From NCBI RefSeq assembly GCF_004564275.1, contig NZ_SPDV01000018.1:7501-71500 (forward strand): a DNA stretch of 64,000 bases, read 5' to 3'. The position numbers were made by a program, and so were the translations under genes. Below are positions 1-9,106 of the stretch, piece by piece. The notes beneath the pieces were generated by a model that was not told where the DNA came from, did no database searches, and saw only the letters and a list, made by a program, of their open reading frames with translations. Numbering within the stretch: position 1 is the stretch's first letter; each line of letters begins with the position of its first letter. The stretch is from Sphingomonas parva (ex Maeng et al. 2020) (lineage in GTDB: Bacteria > Pseudomonadota > Alphaproteobacteria > Sphingomonadales > Sphingomonadaceae).

Positions 1-1230
1 GCCGGTGCGTTCGTAAACGTCCACAGGCCCCCCGGGAAGCGGGATGCCGAGGCCGGTCTCCGAGCGGTTACGGGTTTTCAGCACCGGCACCGCACCTTCT
101 TCGCCGGCGTTCCGGCGCGCGGTGAAGCGGTAGACGGTCTCGAGCGACACCCGCGGCCGATGGAGCAGCGCGACCTGCTTCTGGCTGCGCGCGGCGATCG
201 TCACCGGCTCCGGGATGCGGTAGAGCTTGGCGTCGCCGAGATCCTCGAGCCGCGCCGCGATCATCGTCAGCGGGGCCACCGACATTGCGGACACGGATTC
301 GGACACGGTGGAGTAGCGGCGCCGCAGGCTGGGCGGCGAGGCGGGACGAATTACCTCGATCTCACGGAGGTCACTGGTGGTGCTGCCCTGCGGCCAGCAC
401 TGCAGGCGGAGCGGCGGAGCATCGGGCTCCTCGACATCCTCTTCGGCGCGGTTCAGCCGGCCCGCGACGGCCTGCGCCTGCGCCTGCTTGAAGCCGGTCT
501 CGTCGCCGTTCGCCAGCGTCAGCCACGCAAAAAGATCCATGCTCCGTCCGTCGGGCGCGAGCTCGAGGATGTAATCGGCTCGCCAGTCGAAGCCGGTCGC
601 GAGATAGGACAGGGTGACGTCGGCCGCGATCCGTCTGGTGCTGCGTGTGCGCACCGACAAAGTCGGCCTGGCGGAAAGGCCGGGCGGAACTGAGCGATAG
701 AGGAGCGTCTCCGGCAGGCCGGTGCACCGCAGGCTCTCCACGCCCTGGCGCGTCTCGAGGATGACGGCGCCATCGTCGCCCGACCGGATGACCGCATCGA
801 TGCGTGTCACCTCCCCCGTCGCAGGCGAGGTCCGCCGGATCCGCACCCGGCGACCGAGCGACGCATCGAGCAGGCTGCCGGGCGACAGGAGCATGGCATC
901 CCGGTTTCTCTCGACGATCTCCTGCGGGATGCCGGCGATCACCGCGCTCTGCGGAATGATGCCTGCCGCCACGCCTTCGAAGCGCAGCTCGCCTTCGCCG
1001 GCGGGGATCACCATCCTCCGCCTCTCGGTGACCAGCGCATAGCCGTTCAGCCATCGGAGATCGAAGGCCTGGTCCAAGGCGCGCTTGGGATCGCGATAGA
1101 CGGTGACCGACACGGCGTCCGGACCGGCGGAAGTGGCGACCGCTTGTGCGCCGGCCGCGCCGTTTGCGAGGAGGACGATGACAGAGACGATCGCCCGGGC
1201 AAGCTGCGACAGCCGCCGGGCGCTTCTCAC
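1..1230 (-). CDS. DUF4139 domain-containing protein, C-terminus cut by window edge
   Basis: A secreted protein related to the two genes upstream. About 410 codons are visible and the frame is still open at base 1. The GTG start at 1230 overlaps the TGA of the preceding gene as GTGA, so the two are probably translationally coupled. Residues 1-30 form a signal peptide (hydrophobic IVSVIVLLA, then AGAQA). The body aligns along its length with the neighbour: VTVYR near the N-terminus, LRWLNGYAL, AMLLSPGSLLDA, PTLSV, LSYLA, DLFAWLTLANGDETGF, CWPQGSTTSDLREIE and LYRIPEPVTIAARSQKQVALL. DUF4139 proteins (mucoidy-inhibitor MuiA-like) have no settled biochemical role. Unlike the next paralogue it lacks the poly-proline stretch. 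Paralogy is certain; function is unknown. Confidence 0.85.
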   Translation of the reverse strand, partial: MRSARRLSQLARAIVSVIVLLANGAAGAQAVATSAGPDAVSVTVYRDPKRALDQAFDLRWLNGYALVTERRRMVIPAGEGELRFEGVAAGIIPQSAVIAGIPQEIVERNRDAMLLSPGSLLDASLGRRVRIRRTSPATGEVTRIDAVIRSGDDGAVILETRQGVESLRCTGLPETLLYRSVPPGLSARPTLSVRTRSTRRIAADVTLSYLATGFDWRADYILELAPDGRSMDLFAWLTLANGDETGFKQAQAQAVAGRLNRAEEDVEEPDAPPLRLQCWPQGSTTSDLREIEVIRPASPPSLRRRYSTVSESVSAMSVAPLTMIAARLEDLGDAKLYRIPEPVTIAARSQKQVALLHRPRVSLETVYRFTARRNAGEEGAVPVLKTRNRSETGLGIPLPGGPVDVYERTG

Positions 1231-2774
1231 CGCGCAGGCTTCCCGCGCACGTGCATCGTGGCGCGTCCGTTCGCCGGAACGGTGACCGCCCAGACCCGCC
1301 AGCCGTCGCGGCTGACGAGCGGCGTCTCCCAATCCAGCGCATCGGCGAACTGGCCGAACTCGGCCTCGTAGCGAACGGGCGTCGGATAGCCGTTGCTGAC
1401 GCTGACCTCCCATTCGCGCTGCGCCGCGCTGCTGGCGGAGAGGGGGCGCACCTCGACGTTGATCCCGGTCGCGCGGGAGACCGCCAGCTCGAGCTTCTCG
1501 CCGACGGCATGATCGCGCATCGCGCCGCGCCCGATCAGGATCGGCTTACCCTGGCGATCGGCCTGAAAGGTGATGCGCCCGGCCGGCAGCGGCAGGCCGA
1601 GGCCCGCTTCGGGCGTGTTGCGCGTGACCAGAGTGCGGGTGATGTAATTGCCGGCGCCCTCCAGCTGGTAGAAGGTCTGGCGATAGACGGTGTCGATCTT
1701 CACGCGCTTGCGCTCGAGCAGCGCGACCTGCTTCTGGCTCTTCGCAGCGACGGTCACCGGCTCGGGAATGCGATAAAGCTTGAGATCGCCGAGATCCTCC
1801 TGCTGCGCCATGACCGCCGGTGGGGCGGGAGGGGGCGGCGGTGGCGGCGGGGGCGGCGGCGGCGCATACATCGCGTCCGCCGCGATCCGCGATCCGGTGA
1901 CCACGATCTCCTCGCGCTCGAACTGGATTTCCCTGAGGTCGCTGGTCGTGGTCCCCTGCGGCCAGCATTCGAGCGTGAGCGGCTGCGCCCTCGGTTTGGG
2001 AGCACGGATCGAGCGGCGGTTGAGCCGGCCGGCCACGGCCTGGGCGTCGGCATTGCGAAAGCCGGTCTCGTCGCCATTGGCGAGCGTCAGCCAGGCGAAC
2101 AGATCGACGCTGGTGCCGTCCGGCGAAAGCTCGGCGATGTAGCTCGCATCCCAGTCGAAATCGCTCGCGAGGTAGGAAAGCATGACGTTCGCCGTCGTGG
2201 AGCGGGTCGCGCGAACCTTTACCGAAAGCGTCGGCTTGGCGGAGAGGCCGGGCGGCACGCGATCGTAGAGGATCGTCTCCGCCAACCCAGTGCAGCGCAG
2301 CGATTCCACGCCGCCTTCCGTCTCCAGCACCACCGCTCCGTTCTCGGCCGACCGGATCACCGCCTCCGTCTCGCGCACCCGACCGGTTGCCCGCGAGGTT
2401 CGGCGGAGATGGACGCGGCGCCCGAGCGCCGCGTCCAGCAGGCTGCCGGGGGAGAGCAGCATCGCGTCCTGGTTCTTCTCGACCACGCCGGCGGGCAAGC
2501 CCGTGACGATCGCGCTCTCCGGGAGGATGCCGCCGGCGACCGATTCGAATCGCACGTCGCTTTCCCCGGCCGGAATCCTGATCCTGCGGGTCTCGCTGAT
2601 CAGCGCATAGCCGTTCAGCCAGCGCAGGTTGATCGGCTCGCCCGCGCTTCGACCGGGCGCACGATAGACGGTGACATCCACCGCCGCTGGACCCGGCGAG
2701 CGTACGACCTCGGCGGACGCGACGGCGGCGCTCGTGACGAGCAGCGCGCCGACGAGGATCCCTCGTCTCGCCAT
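1227..2774 (-). CDS. DUF4139 domain-containing secreted protein with poly-proline linker
   Basis: Second of three tandem DUF4139 paralogues, 515 aa. I chose the ATG at 2774 because it gives a clean signal peptide (MARRGILVGALLVTSAAVASA) with GAGG just upstream, 8 bp after the stop of the previous gene; a longer in-frame start at 2849 would run antiparallel into no signal. Residues ~287-297 read EEIVVTGSRIA, followed at ~304 by a run of about twelve prolines and then APPAVMAQQEDLGDLKLYRIPEP. The EIVVTGSRI string is the kind of sequence found at the mature N-terminus of sphingomonad TonB-dependent receptors, which is unusual here. The rest resembles DUF4139 beta-rich domains. It is predicted to act in the periplasm or outer membrane; its substrate and role are unknown. 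Confidence 0.88.
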   Translation of the reverse strand: MARRGILVGALLVTSAAVASAEVVRSPGPAAVDVTVYRAPGRSAGEPINLRWLNGYALISETRRIRIPAGESDVRFESVAGGILPESAIVTGLPAGVVEKNQDAMLLSPGSLLDAALGRRVHLRRTSRATGRVRETEAVIRSAENGAVVLETEGGVESLRCTGLAETILYDRVPPGLSAKPTLSVKVRATRSTTANVMLSYLASDFDWDASYIAELSPDGTSVDLFAWLTLANGDETGFRNADAQAVAGRLNRRSIRAPKPRAQPLTLECWPQGTTTSDLREIQFEREEIVVTGSRIAADAMYAPPPPPPPPPPPPAPPAVMAQQEDLGDLKLYRIPEPVTVAAKSQKQVALLERKRVKIDTVYRQTFYQLEGAGNYITRTLVTRNTPEAGLGLPLPAGRITFQADRQGKPILIGRGAMRDHAVGEKLELAVSRATGINVEVRPLSASSAAQREWEVSVSNGYPTPVRYEAEFGQFADALDWETPLVSRDGWRVWAVTVPANGRATMHVRGKPAR

Positions 2775-2782
2775 CCTCGGCC

Positions 2783-4147
2783 TCAGTAGCGGCTGTCGAA
2801 GGTGGCGGTGACGGTCGCCTCGCCGTTCGCCGGCACGGTGACCCGCCACAGGGTCTCGTCAGCCGACCGGCGGGTGCTCTTCTGGCTCTCGTTCACGATT
2901 CGCACGTCGCCCCAGAGTCCTCCCTGGATGAGGTCCACCGTGACCGCCTGCGGACGGGCATTGGTCAGGCGGTAGCGCATCGCGGTGCGCCAGCGGCTGT
3001 CCGACATCTTCTCGCGCCGCTCCACCACCGGCTGGACCTTGACGTCGAACGCCTGGCCGGTGGTGAGCCCGATGTCCGAGCCCATCGGCGTGTGGCCGAT
3101 CTGGCTTTCCCCGACGAACTGGGCATTGCCGCGCGAATCCTTTTGATAGACCCGCACCGTGCCGGCCGGCAGCGCATCGCCAAGCCCGGTGTCGCGGGCG
3201 CTGGAGAATTGCAGCACCGTGTCGGCGCTCTCCGCCTGGTCTGTCTTGCCGAGCCATTCGTTGCGGAAGACATAGGCGCGGCGGGCCGCGGCGCCGGCCA
3301 CATCGAGGAAGCTGACCTGCTTGGTCTGCTGATTTGCAATCGTCGTCCGCTCCTTCAGCGGATAGAGATAGAAGTCGCCAAGGCTCTCGCGATCGGGCGT
3401 CTCCATGCCGGGATTGAAGTTTCTGCGGCGGCCGCCCGAGTAACCGCCGTTGCCGCCCACCTCTCCGGCGACCAGCAAGGTGTCGGCGTTCGTGAAGGTC
3501 GTGCCGGTGGTGTTGGTCAGGGTCACCCAGCCCTGAACGTCGATCCGGCCGGCCTGCTCGTCGAACAGGGTGACGTAATCGGCCTTCCAGCTCATCCCCG
3601 GCGTGAGATAGCTCAGGGTGACCGGGCGGCTTCCGCCACGGCTGCTTTCCAGAGTGACCGAGAGGGTCGGGCGCGCCCGAAGATTCTCGGGCACCTTGTC
3701 GAAGATCACGCGGACCGGCAGGCCGTCGTCGCGCAGCACCTCGATGCGGCTGCCGATCTGCAGCACGACGCCGCCGTTGACCGCGAGCACGCGGGCGCGC
3801 TCCCGCTCCTCGGCGCCGGTCGCCGGATTGGTGCGAACGAGGGTGATCTCCTCGCCCACCGCTTTCTCCATCAACTTGGACGGGGAGAGGAGGTCGAAGT
3901 CGAAATTCTGCTCGACGATGGCGACGTCGCGCGCCGAAAGAGTCACCGTCTCGGGGCTGATCTGCCCGGAAACGTTCGGGAATTCCTGCCGCGAGCGCCC
4001 GCTCGGAATGTCGATCTCGCGCGTGTCCTGCACCAGCGCCAAATTCTGGTTGTAGATGGTGACCGAGACGTTGCCTTGGCCGGGAGGCTGCTGGGCGGCG
4101 GCGGGCGCCGCGACCGCGAAGACGGACAGCAGAAGCAGATGACGCAT
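2783..4147 (-). CDS. DUF4139 domain-containing secreted protein
   Basis: First gene of the DUF4139 run, 454 aa. The ATG at 4147 starts a standard signal peptide (MRHLLLLSVFAVAAPAAAQQ); an ATG six codons earlier would put extra residues before it. Recognisable landmarks are VTIYNQNLALVQDTREIDIPSG near the N-terminus (typical for DUF4139), LLSPSKLMEKAVGEEITL, PTLSVTLESS, LSYLTPGMSWKADYV, GWVTLTNTTGTTFTNADTLLVAGEV and a C-terminal WRVTVPANGEATVTATFDSRY. It is the most canonical of the three and the others look like diverged copies. A TTGACA hexamer lies about 55-60 bp upstream. Exported location is well supported; molecular function is not known for the family. Confidence 0.9.
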   Translation of the reverse strand: MRHLLLLSVFAVAAPAAAQQPPGQGNVSVTIYNQNLALVQDTREIDIPSGRSRQEFPNVSGQISPETVTLSARDVAIVEQNFDFDLLSPSKLMEKAVGEEITLVRTNPATGAEERERARVLAVNGGVVLQIGSRIEVLRDDGLPVRVIFDKVPENLRARPTLSVTLESSRGGSRPVTLSYLTPGMSWKADYVTLFDEQAGRIDVQGWVTLTNTTGTTFTNADTLLVAGEVGGNGGYSGGRRRNFNPGMETPDRESLGDFYLYPLKERTTIANQQTKQVSFLDVAGAAARRAYVFRNEWLGKTDQAESADTVLQFSSARDTGLGDALPAGTVRVYQKDSRGNAQFVGESQIGHTPMGSDIGLTTGQAFDVKVQPVVERREKMSDSRWRTAMRYRLTNARPQAVTVDLIQGGLWGDVRIVNESQKSTRRSADETLWRVTVPANGEATVTATFDSRY

Positions 4148-4180
4148 CACATCGATCCCCCACATCGTTTCGGGGCAAGG

Positions 4181-4207
4181 ATGTTACATTGTCACCTCTG
4201 CTGTCAA
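4181..4207 (-). promoter_or_regulatory. candidate sigma-70 promoter of the DUF4139 operon
   Basis: On the minus strand TTGACA (4207-4202) is followed after 15 bp by TAACAT (4186-4181), 34 bp before the ATG at 4147. The -35 box is a perfect match but the spacer is short, so the exact -10 is uncertain. The stretch also holds a direct repeat of TGACA. Confidence 0.4.
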
Positions 4208-4228
4208 CGGCCGCGGCGCGTGGGCACG

Positions 4229-4257
4229 AAAAAGGCGGCGATCCGAAGACCGCCGCC
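4229..4257 (-). terminator. rho-independent terminator of the DUF4167 gene
   Basis: Read on the minus strand: a perfect 7-bp stem GGCGGCG/CGCCGCC (4257-4251 and 4240-4234) with a 10-nt loop, followed directly by TTTTT (4233-4229). It lies 27 bp beyond the DUF4167 stop codon and separates that gene from the DUF4139 operon. Confidence 0.85.
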
Positions 4258-4283
4258 CCTTCAGTGTCGCACTGGCGTCGCGT

Positions 4284-5015
4284 TCAGGCCGCCGGCGCGA
4301 TGTCCGTATCGTCGGCCTCGGTCCGCGGCCGGCGCGTGCGGCGGCGCGGCTTGGCCGGGCCGTCGCCCTCGACCACCGAGATCGCGGGCGGAAGGACGTC
4401 GAGCGAGATCTGGCTCTCGGCCTCGCCCTCGCCAGCGCCCCCCTCGTCGTTGCGCTCCTCGCGGCGCGGACGCCGCTCGAACTTGCGCTCCGGACGCTCG
4501 GCGCGCTCTTCACGCCGCGGGCGCTCCTGGCGCTCGCCGCGGTCCTCGCGAGGCGCACGCTCCTGGCGCTCGCCGCGATCCTCCCGGGGGGTACGCTCCT
4601 GGCGCTCGCCGCGATCCTCGCGGGAAACACGCTCCTGACGCTCGCCGCGCGGAGACCGCTCGGGACGCTCGGTGGGGACATCCTCGCCCTCGTCGCCGTC
4701 GAGCGCGCTCACCTCGTCCTGATCCTCGTCCTCGTCGGAGTAGAAATCGTCACGACGGGGACGCTGCTCCTCGAAGCGAGCACGATTCTCGTTGAGCACG
4801 CGGAAATAGTGATCCGCGAACTGCAGATAATATTCCGACTGGACGCGATCGCCCTGCAGCTGCGCGTCGCGCGCCAGGGACTTGTACTTTTCCAGCAGCT
4901 GCGCCGCGTTGCCGCGCGAGCGGTTATCCTGGCGATTACCCTGCGGGGACTGGTTCGGGCGCGGCCCGCCACCGCCGCGGCCGCGACGGCGGCCGTTTTG
5001 ACGATTGTTGATCAA
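4284..5015 (-). CDS. DUF4167 domain-containing protein with Arg/Glu repeats
   Basis: A 243-aa highly charged protein of the alphaproteobacterial DUF4167 family. The start is a TTG at 5015 preceded by GAGGA; the N-terminus INNRQNGRRRGRGGGG fits family members. Residues ~35-80 (AAQLLEKYKSLARDAQLQGDR...YYLQFADHYFRVLNENRARFEEQRP) are the conserved helical domain. Beyond that is low-complexity sequence: an acidic patch (~90-110, DEDEDQDEVSALDGDEGED) and then a 12-residue repeat of the form PREDRGERQER-x, three close copies plus diverged ones. The tail ends in KPRRRTRRPRTEADD. The basic N-terminus suggests nucleic-acid or ribosome association, but this is inference. Its place beside prmC-prfA is conserved in alphaproteobacteria. 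Confidence 0.88.
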   Translation of the reverse strand: MINNRQNGRRRGRGGGGPRPNQSPQGNRQDNRSRGNAAQLLEKYKSLARDAQLQGDRVQSEYYLQFADHYFRVLNENRARFEEQRPRRDDFYSDEDEDQDEVSALDGDEGEDVPTERPERSPRGERQERVSREDRGERQERTPREDRGERQERAPREDRGERQERPRREERAERPERKFERRPRREERNDEGGAGEGEAESQISLDVLPPAISVVEGDGPAKPRRRTRRPRTEADDTDIAPAA

Positions 5016-5281
5016 AAGTTGGTCCTCGTCTTGTGGTCCTATCAGCCACTGTCGACGGCCAGGCCCCTCCCGGCCGCAATCTGTTGCACGACTCCGAAGG
5101 CAGGCGGCCGCTCAGCGCGGCTCCCGCCACCTCACGCTACGACCGTCCGAGGACGTCCAAGCAATCGGGGGTCGGCGACGGTCAGCCTCACGCTTGTCTG
5201 TAGCTGTGAAAAGCCCCGTCCCTCGGGACCCTATGTAAACAGTACGAAACGGAAATCCAAGGGGAAAGATTGTTATTTGGA

Positions 5282-6101
5282 TCAAAGGGTCAGGACGAGG
5301 CAGCGCCGGTGTCCGGCGAGGTCGGCGCGCGTCGCCGCATTGAGCCCGCGGGCGGTGAAAAGCGGGGCGACAGCCCCGGCCTGTCCGGCCCCAAGCTCGA
5401 TGCAGGCGACGCCGCCCGGTCGCAGCAGCGGCGCGATCATCGTTGCGAGCCGACGATAATCGTCGAGGCCGTCCCGGCCGGCGAACAGGGCGCCGTGCGG
5501 CTCCCATTCGCGCACGTCCCGCGGCAGCTCTGCATCGGCCTCGATATAGGGTGGATTGCAGAGGATGAGATCGTACGGCCCGGCCAGTCCATCGGCCCAG
5601 TCGCCAAGCCGGAAGTCGGCGCATGCGGCGAGCCCGAGGCGTTCGGCGTTGCGCCGCGCGTAAGCGAGCGCCTCCTCGGAAGCGTCGACACCCAGCCCCC
5701 GCGCGCCGGGCCATTGGTCCAGCGCGGCGAGGAGCAAGGTGCCCGGCCCGGTGCCGAGATCGAGGATCGTCTCGGGCGCGCGCTTGCCGAAGTGGAGGAG
5801 CGCTGCCTCGATCAGCGTCTCGCTGTCCGGACGCGGGATCAGAACGCCGGGGCCGACCTCGAGCTCGATCGTCCAGAACGCCCGGCGGCCGACGATATAG
5901 GCGATCGGCTCGCCGGCCTCCCGGCGCGCGACCAGCGGCGCGAAGGCCGGCGGCTCGGCCGCGTCGGGACAGCCGAGCAGCAGCCGGTCCCGATCGATCC
6001 CAAGCGCATGCGCCATCAGCAATTCGGCGTCGAGCCGCGGTGTCGCGCTTGCCGAGGTGAGCCGCCGCGCGGCGGCGGCGAGCGCCTCGCGGATGCTGAG
6101 C

Positions 6102-6112
<11 letters not shown>
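5282..6112 (-). CDS. prmC: peptide chain release factor N(5)-glutamine methyltransferase
   Basis: Methylates the glutamine of the GGQ motif in release factors, using S-adenosylmethionine. The 276-aa length is normal. The N-terminal helical domain runs to about residue 85; the SAM-binding motif is [12 protein letters not shown] (~115-126) and the catalytic/substrate motif NPPYIE is near residue 186. [15 protein letters not shown] precedes the Rossmann fold as in HemK/PrmC. The ATG overlaps the end of prfA, its substrate gene, by 11 bp, which is the usual prfA-prmC arrangement and implies co-translation. The C-terminal region ends with [10 protein letters not shown], typical of the family. Confidence 0.96.
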
Positions 6113-7171
<1,059 letters not shown>

Positions 7172-7175
<4 letters not shown>

Positions 7176-8416
7176 TGCCGGCGTACCGCCTCGACGAGGC
7201 CGGAAAGGGGAACGCTTTGCTGCGCGCCGCTCTCGAGGTCCTTCAGGGCGGCCTCGCCGCGCGCAAGCTCGTCGTCGCCGAGGATGATGGCCTGGCGGGC
7301 GCCGCTCGCATTCGCGCGTTGCATCCGCTTCTTCATATTGCCCTTGTAGCCCATGTCGGCCGCGATGCCGGCGCGGCGCAGCTGCGCGAGGAGCCCGATG
7401 GCCGCCATCTCGGCCGCATCGCCCATCGGCACCAGCGCAACGTCGATCGTGTTCGGGGCCGGCGCCCCCGCCAGCATCGCCAGCCGCTCGATCCCCGCCG
7501 CCCAGCCGACCGCCGGCGTGTGCGGGCCGCCCAGCGCCTCGACGAGGCCGTCATAGCGGCCGCCGGCAAGCACGGTGCCCTGCGCGCCCAATCGATCGGT
7601 GACGAACTCGAAGGCGGTATGGCGATAATAATCGAGACCGCGGACCAGCCGGGCATTGCGCGTCCAGGCGACCCCGGCGGCGTCGAGGCCCGCGGTGACC
7701 TTGTCGAAGAAGGCGCGCGCCTGATCGGTCAGATAGGCGTCGATGTCCGGCGCGCTGTCCGCCGCGGGACGATCGCGGGGATCCTTGCTGTCGAGGATCC
7801 GCAGCGGGTTCTTGTCGAGCCGCGCGAGGCTGTCTTCGGAGAGATCGTCGCGGTGGCTTTCGAAATGGGCGACGAGAGCGGATCGCCACGCGTCGCGCGT
7901 CTCGGCGTCGCCCAGCGTGTTGAGCTGGAGCGTCACTCCGTCCGTGATGCCGAGCTCGTTCAGGAGCTGGTCGGCGAACACGAGGAGCTCGACATCGGCG
8001 GCGGGCGAGTCCGCGCCCAGGATCTCGGCGTCGAGCTGGTGGAATTGCCGATAGCGGCCCTTCTGCGGACGCTCGTAGCGGAAGACCGAGCCGTGGGTCG
8101 CGACCTTCAGCGGCGCGAGCTGCTGCCATCCTTCCGAGAGGAAGGCGCGGCAAATGCCGGCCGTGAATTCGGGCCGCAGGGTCAACGAATCTCCGCCGCG
8201 ATCCTCGAACGTGTACATTTCCTTGGAGACCACATCCGTGGTCTCGCCGATCGAGCGGCTGAAGACGGCCGTCGCCTCGAACGCCGGCATCTCGATACGC
8301 TGGAAGCCGTACAGCCGCCGCACGCGCTCGAACGCCGCCACCACCGCCTGAAAGCGGTCAGCCTCTTCGCCCCAGATGTCCTGGGTGCCTCGGATCCTTT
8401 GCGGCCCCTTGCTCAT
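7172..8416 (-). CDS. hisS: histidyl-tRNA synthetase
   Basis: Class II synthetase charging tRNA-His in the cytoplasm, 414 aa. The N-terminus has [10 protein letters not shown], then motif 2 region [21 protein letters not shown] (arginine contacting ATP), and the histidine-specific motif [15 protein letters not shown] near residue 255. [13 protein letters not shown] and a C-terminal anticodon-binding domain ([18 protein letters not shown]...) complete it. It heads the minus-strand operon with prfA and prmC; the divergent ppa gene starts 80 bp away, so both promoters must lie in that short gap. Confidence 0.97.
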
Positions 8417-8495
8417 CGCGGCGCCTTAGCATTTTTGCGGCGCGGGGGAAGTGCGGGGTGACGGGGGCCCCCGAAGCCGTTATGGGCGGCGCCCC

Positions 8496-9047
8496 ATGAA
8501 CATCGACCTCATCCCCGTCGGCGACAACCCGCCGCATTCGCTCAACGTGATCATCGAAGTCCCGGTCGGCGGCGAGCCGGTCAAATACGAGTTCGACAAG
8601 GTCTCCGGCGCCATCTGGGTGGATCGCATCCTGCACACGCCGATGCGCTACCCCGCCAATTACGGCTTCGTTCCGCACACCCTCTCCGAGGACGGCGATC
8701 CGCTCGACGCGCTGGTGGTTGCGCGTTCGCCCTTCATCCCCGGCTCGGTCGTCCGCGTGCGTCCGATCGCGATTCTGTTCCTCGAGGACGAAGCCGGCGG
8801 CGACGAGAAGCTGCTCACCGTTCCGGTCGACTCGACCTTTCCTTATTACGAGAACGTCGCCTCGCACGACGATCTGCCGGCGATCGTCCGGCAGCAGGTC
8901 GAGCACTTCTTCACCCACTACAAGGACCTGGAAGAGCAGAAGTGGGTCCGGGTCGGCACCTGGGGCGACCGCGACGAGGCGTTCCGCATCATTTCGGAAT
9001 CAATCGAGCGCGCCAAGAAGGCCAAGGAAGCGGGCGCCATCGGCTGA
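8496..9047 (+). CDS. ppa: inorganic pyrophosphatase
   Basis: Family I soluble pyrophosphatase that hydrolyses PPi to two phosphates, pulling biosynthetic reactions forward. The 183-aa length is normal. The ATG at 8496 gives the family N-terminus MNIDLIPVGDNPP. Active-site and metal-binding signature: KYEFDK, YPANYGFVPHTLSEDGDPLDALV (aspartates of D-x-D-P-x-D type). It is a single gene, divergent from hisS. Confidence 0.96.
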   Translation: MNIDLIPVGDNPPHSLNVIIEVPVGGEPVKYEFDKVSGAIWVDRILHTPMRYPANYGFVPHTLSEDGDPLDALVVARSPFIPGSVVRVRPIAILFLEDEAGGDEKLLTVPVDSTFPYYENVASHDDLPAIVRQQVEHFFTHYKDLEEQKWVRVGTWGDRDEAFRIISESIERAKKAKEAGAIG

Positions 9048-9106
9048 CACTGGACAGGAGGGCGGGGAGACGCCATTCGGCAACAAAATCAGGAGATTGT
9101 TGCCTT

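Noticed and set aside
371-1510. 379-codon minus-strand frame
   Set aside because: Arg/Pro-rich translation in a shifted frame of two DUF4139 genes whose correct frames show signal peptides and family motifs.
4500-4660. CRISPR-like repeats
   Set aside because: The repeats are coding, in frame, 36 bp and contiguous with no unique spacers.
5218-5229. Terminator of prmC (GTCCCTCGGGAC palindrome)
   Set aside because: The loop would be only 2-4 nt and the following run is GGGGCTTTTC, too weak; the DUF4167 gene follows on the same strand.
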